From the NCBI GenBank assembly GCA_013398955.1, contig VWPU01005228.1, forward strand, positions 507,642 through 571,641: DNA of 64,000 nucleotides, in the 5' to 3' direction. A model generated the notes under the pieces. The model searched no databases, was not told the DNA's origin, and worked only from the letters and a program-made list of their open reading frames with translations. Positions within the stretch are counted from its first letter, which is position 1, and each line of letters begins with the position of its first letter. This DNA comes from Callaeas wilsoni. Taxonomy: Eukaryota > Chordata > Aves > Passeriformes > Callaeidae. Positions 63,601 through 64,000 of this stretch are shown piece by piece. Position numbers and translations under genes: made by a program.

Positions 63601-64000
63601 TTGTACTTCTAAAAAACAAAATTAGTATAAAAAAAGTAAATACTGCAAGAAGGGTATAAAACATTGTAGAGTTATCTGACGCAAAAAAAAAAAAACTTAT
63701 AAATGTTTATGTTTTCCAGTGCATTTCTTCCACCAATAAATAATTAAATGCTTTCTATAGAAATTTTTTTTATTGTAAAAAAAACCAATAAAAACAAAAC
63801 CAAGCCTCCGCAATAAAAGAAAACAAAATAACTTTGACTGTGATCATCTGACAATATTGTCCTTGTCTTACCCCTTGTTCGTTAACATCTCTATTTCCTG
63901 ACTAAGTTTAAAGTGCCTCTAGGTTTATAGGACCTGTACTTAAAACACAAACAAACAAACCTAAATTCAAATCTAAACCAAGAAAAGGATCCCGAGCCAT
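60679..64000. other. AT-rich DNA to the window end, no gene seen
   Basis: No gene, RNA gene or mobile element is supported. Short frames (64-69 codons) at 61322 and 61976 have no recognisable content. Single-base runs and a (CAAA)n stretch near 63940-63960 are the only repeats seen. Confidence 0.6.

Noticed and set aside
1..64000. tRNA, rRNA, CRISPR arrays, bacterial-type operons or phage genes
   Set aside because: No tRNA arms, regularly spaced repeats, ribosome-binding sites or dense coding sequence were seen; the repeats identify a vertebrate nuclear genome.

Overview
The window reads as nuclear DNA from a bird. It is AT-rich throughout and no ORF is long or recognisable enough to be a host gene. 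The interspersed repeats are typically avian: several CR1 LINE copies ending in the family's short ATTCTATGA-like 3' repeat, and solo or partial ERVL-type LTRs whose 3' ends read CCACAACA or CCACCACA in the sense direction. I see no Alu, L1 or other mammalian element. The LTR types suggest a neoavian, perhaps passerine, genome, but this was judged from memory and not by a database search. The stretch is best read as intergenic desert or a very long intron.

Layout: 1-5012 is unassigned, with one slightly GC-richer patch at 2.47-3.3 kb. A CR1 3' end lies at 5013-5430. From 5.4 to 24 kb the sequence is mostly unique, AT-rich DNA with simple repeats, an LTR start fragment (14816), a reverse CR1 (18554-18966) and a candidate conserved block near 10.84-11.3 kb. 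From 23 to 29.4 kb there are two very long homopolymers (82 A at 23309, 88 T at 29294), a partial LTR (24054-24690) and an LTR 3' end (26894-27204). From 27 to 38 kb the sequence is again mostly unique, apart from unidentified GC-richer patches at 34.45-34.88 and 35.35-35.69 kb. The second has a TATA-like box followed by a short signal-peptide-like frame.

An internally deleted CR1 lies at 38261-38730, followed by a pair of CTCF-like motifs at 39.1 kb. LTRs and CR1s cluster at 42.9-46.9 kb (three LTRs and one CR1), 50.5-53.9 kb (two CR1s, one keeping broken ORF2 sequence) and 57.2-60.7 kb (three LTRs). The remainder to 64 kb is unassigned.

No operon or pathway can be described because no working gene is visible. 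The open reading frames are chance frames in AT-rich DNA or frames inside repeats. I found no convincing new biological system. The observations most worth checking are the homopolymers, the solo LTR with an exact 5-bp target duplication, the CTCF-like pair, the RFX-like X-box at 23561 and the exon-1-like relic at 35.4 kb.
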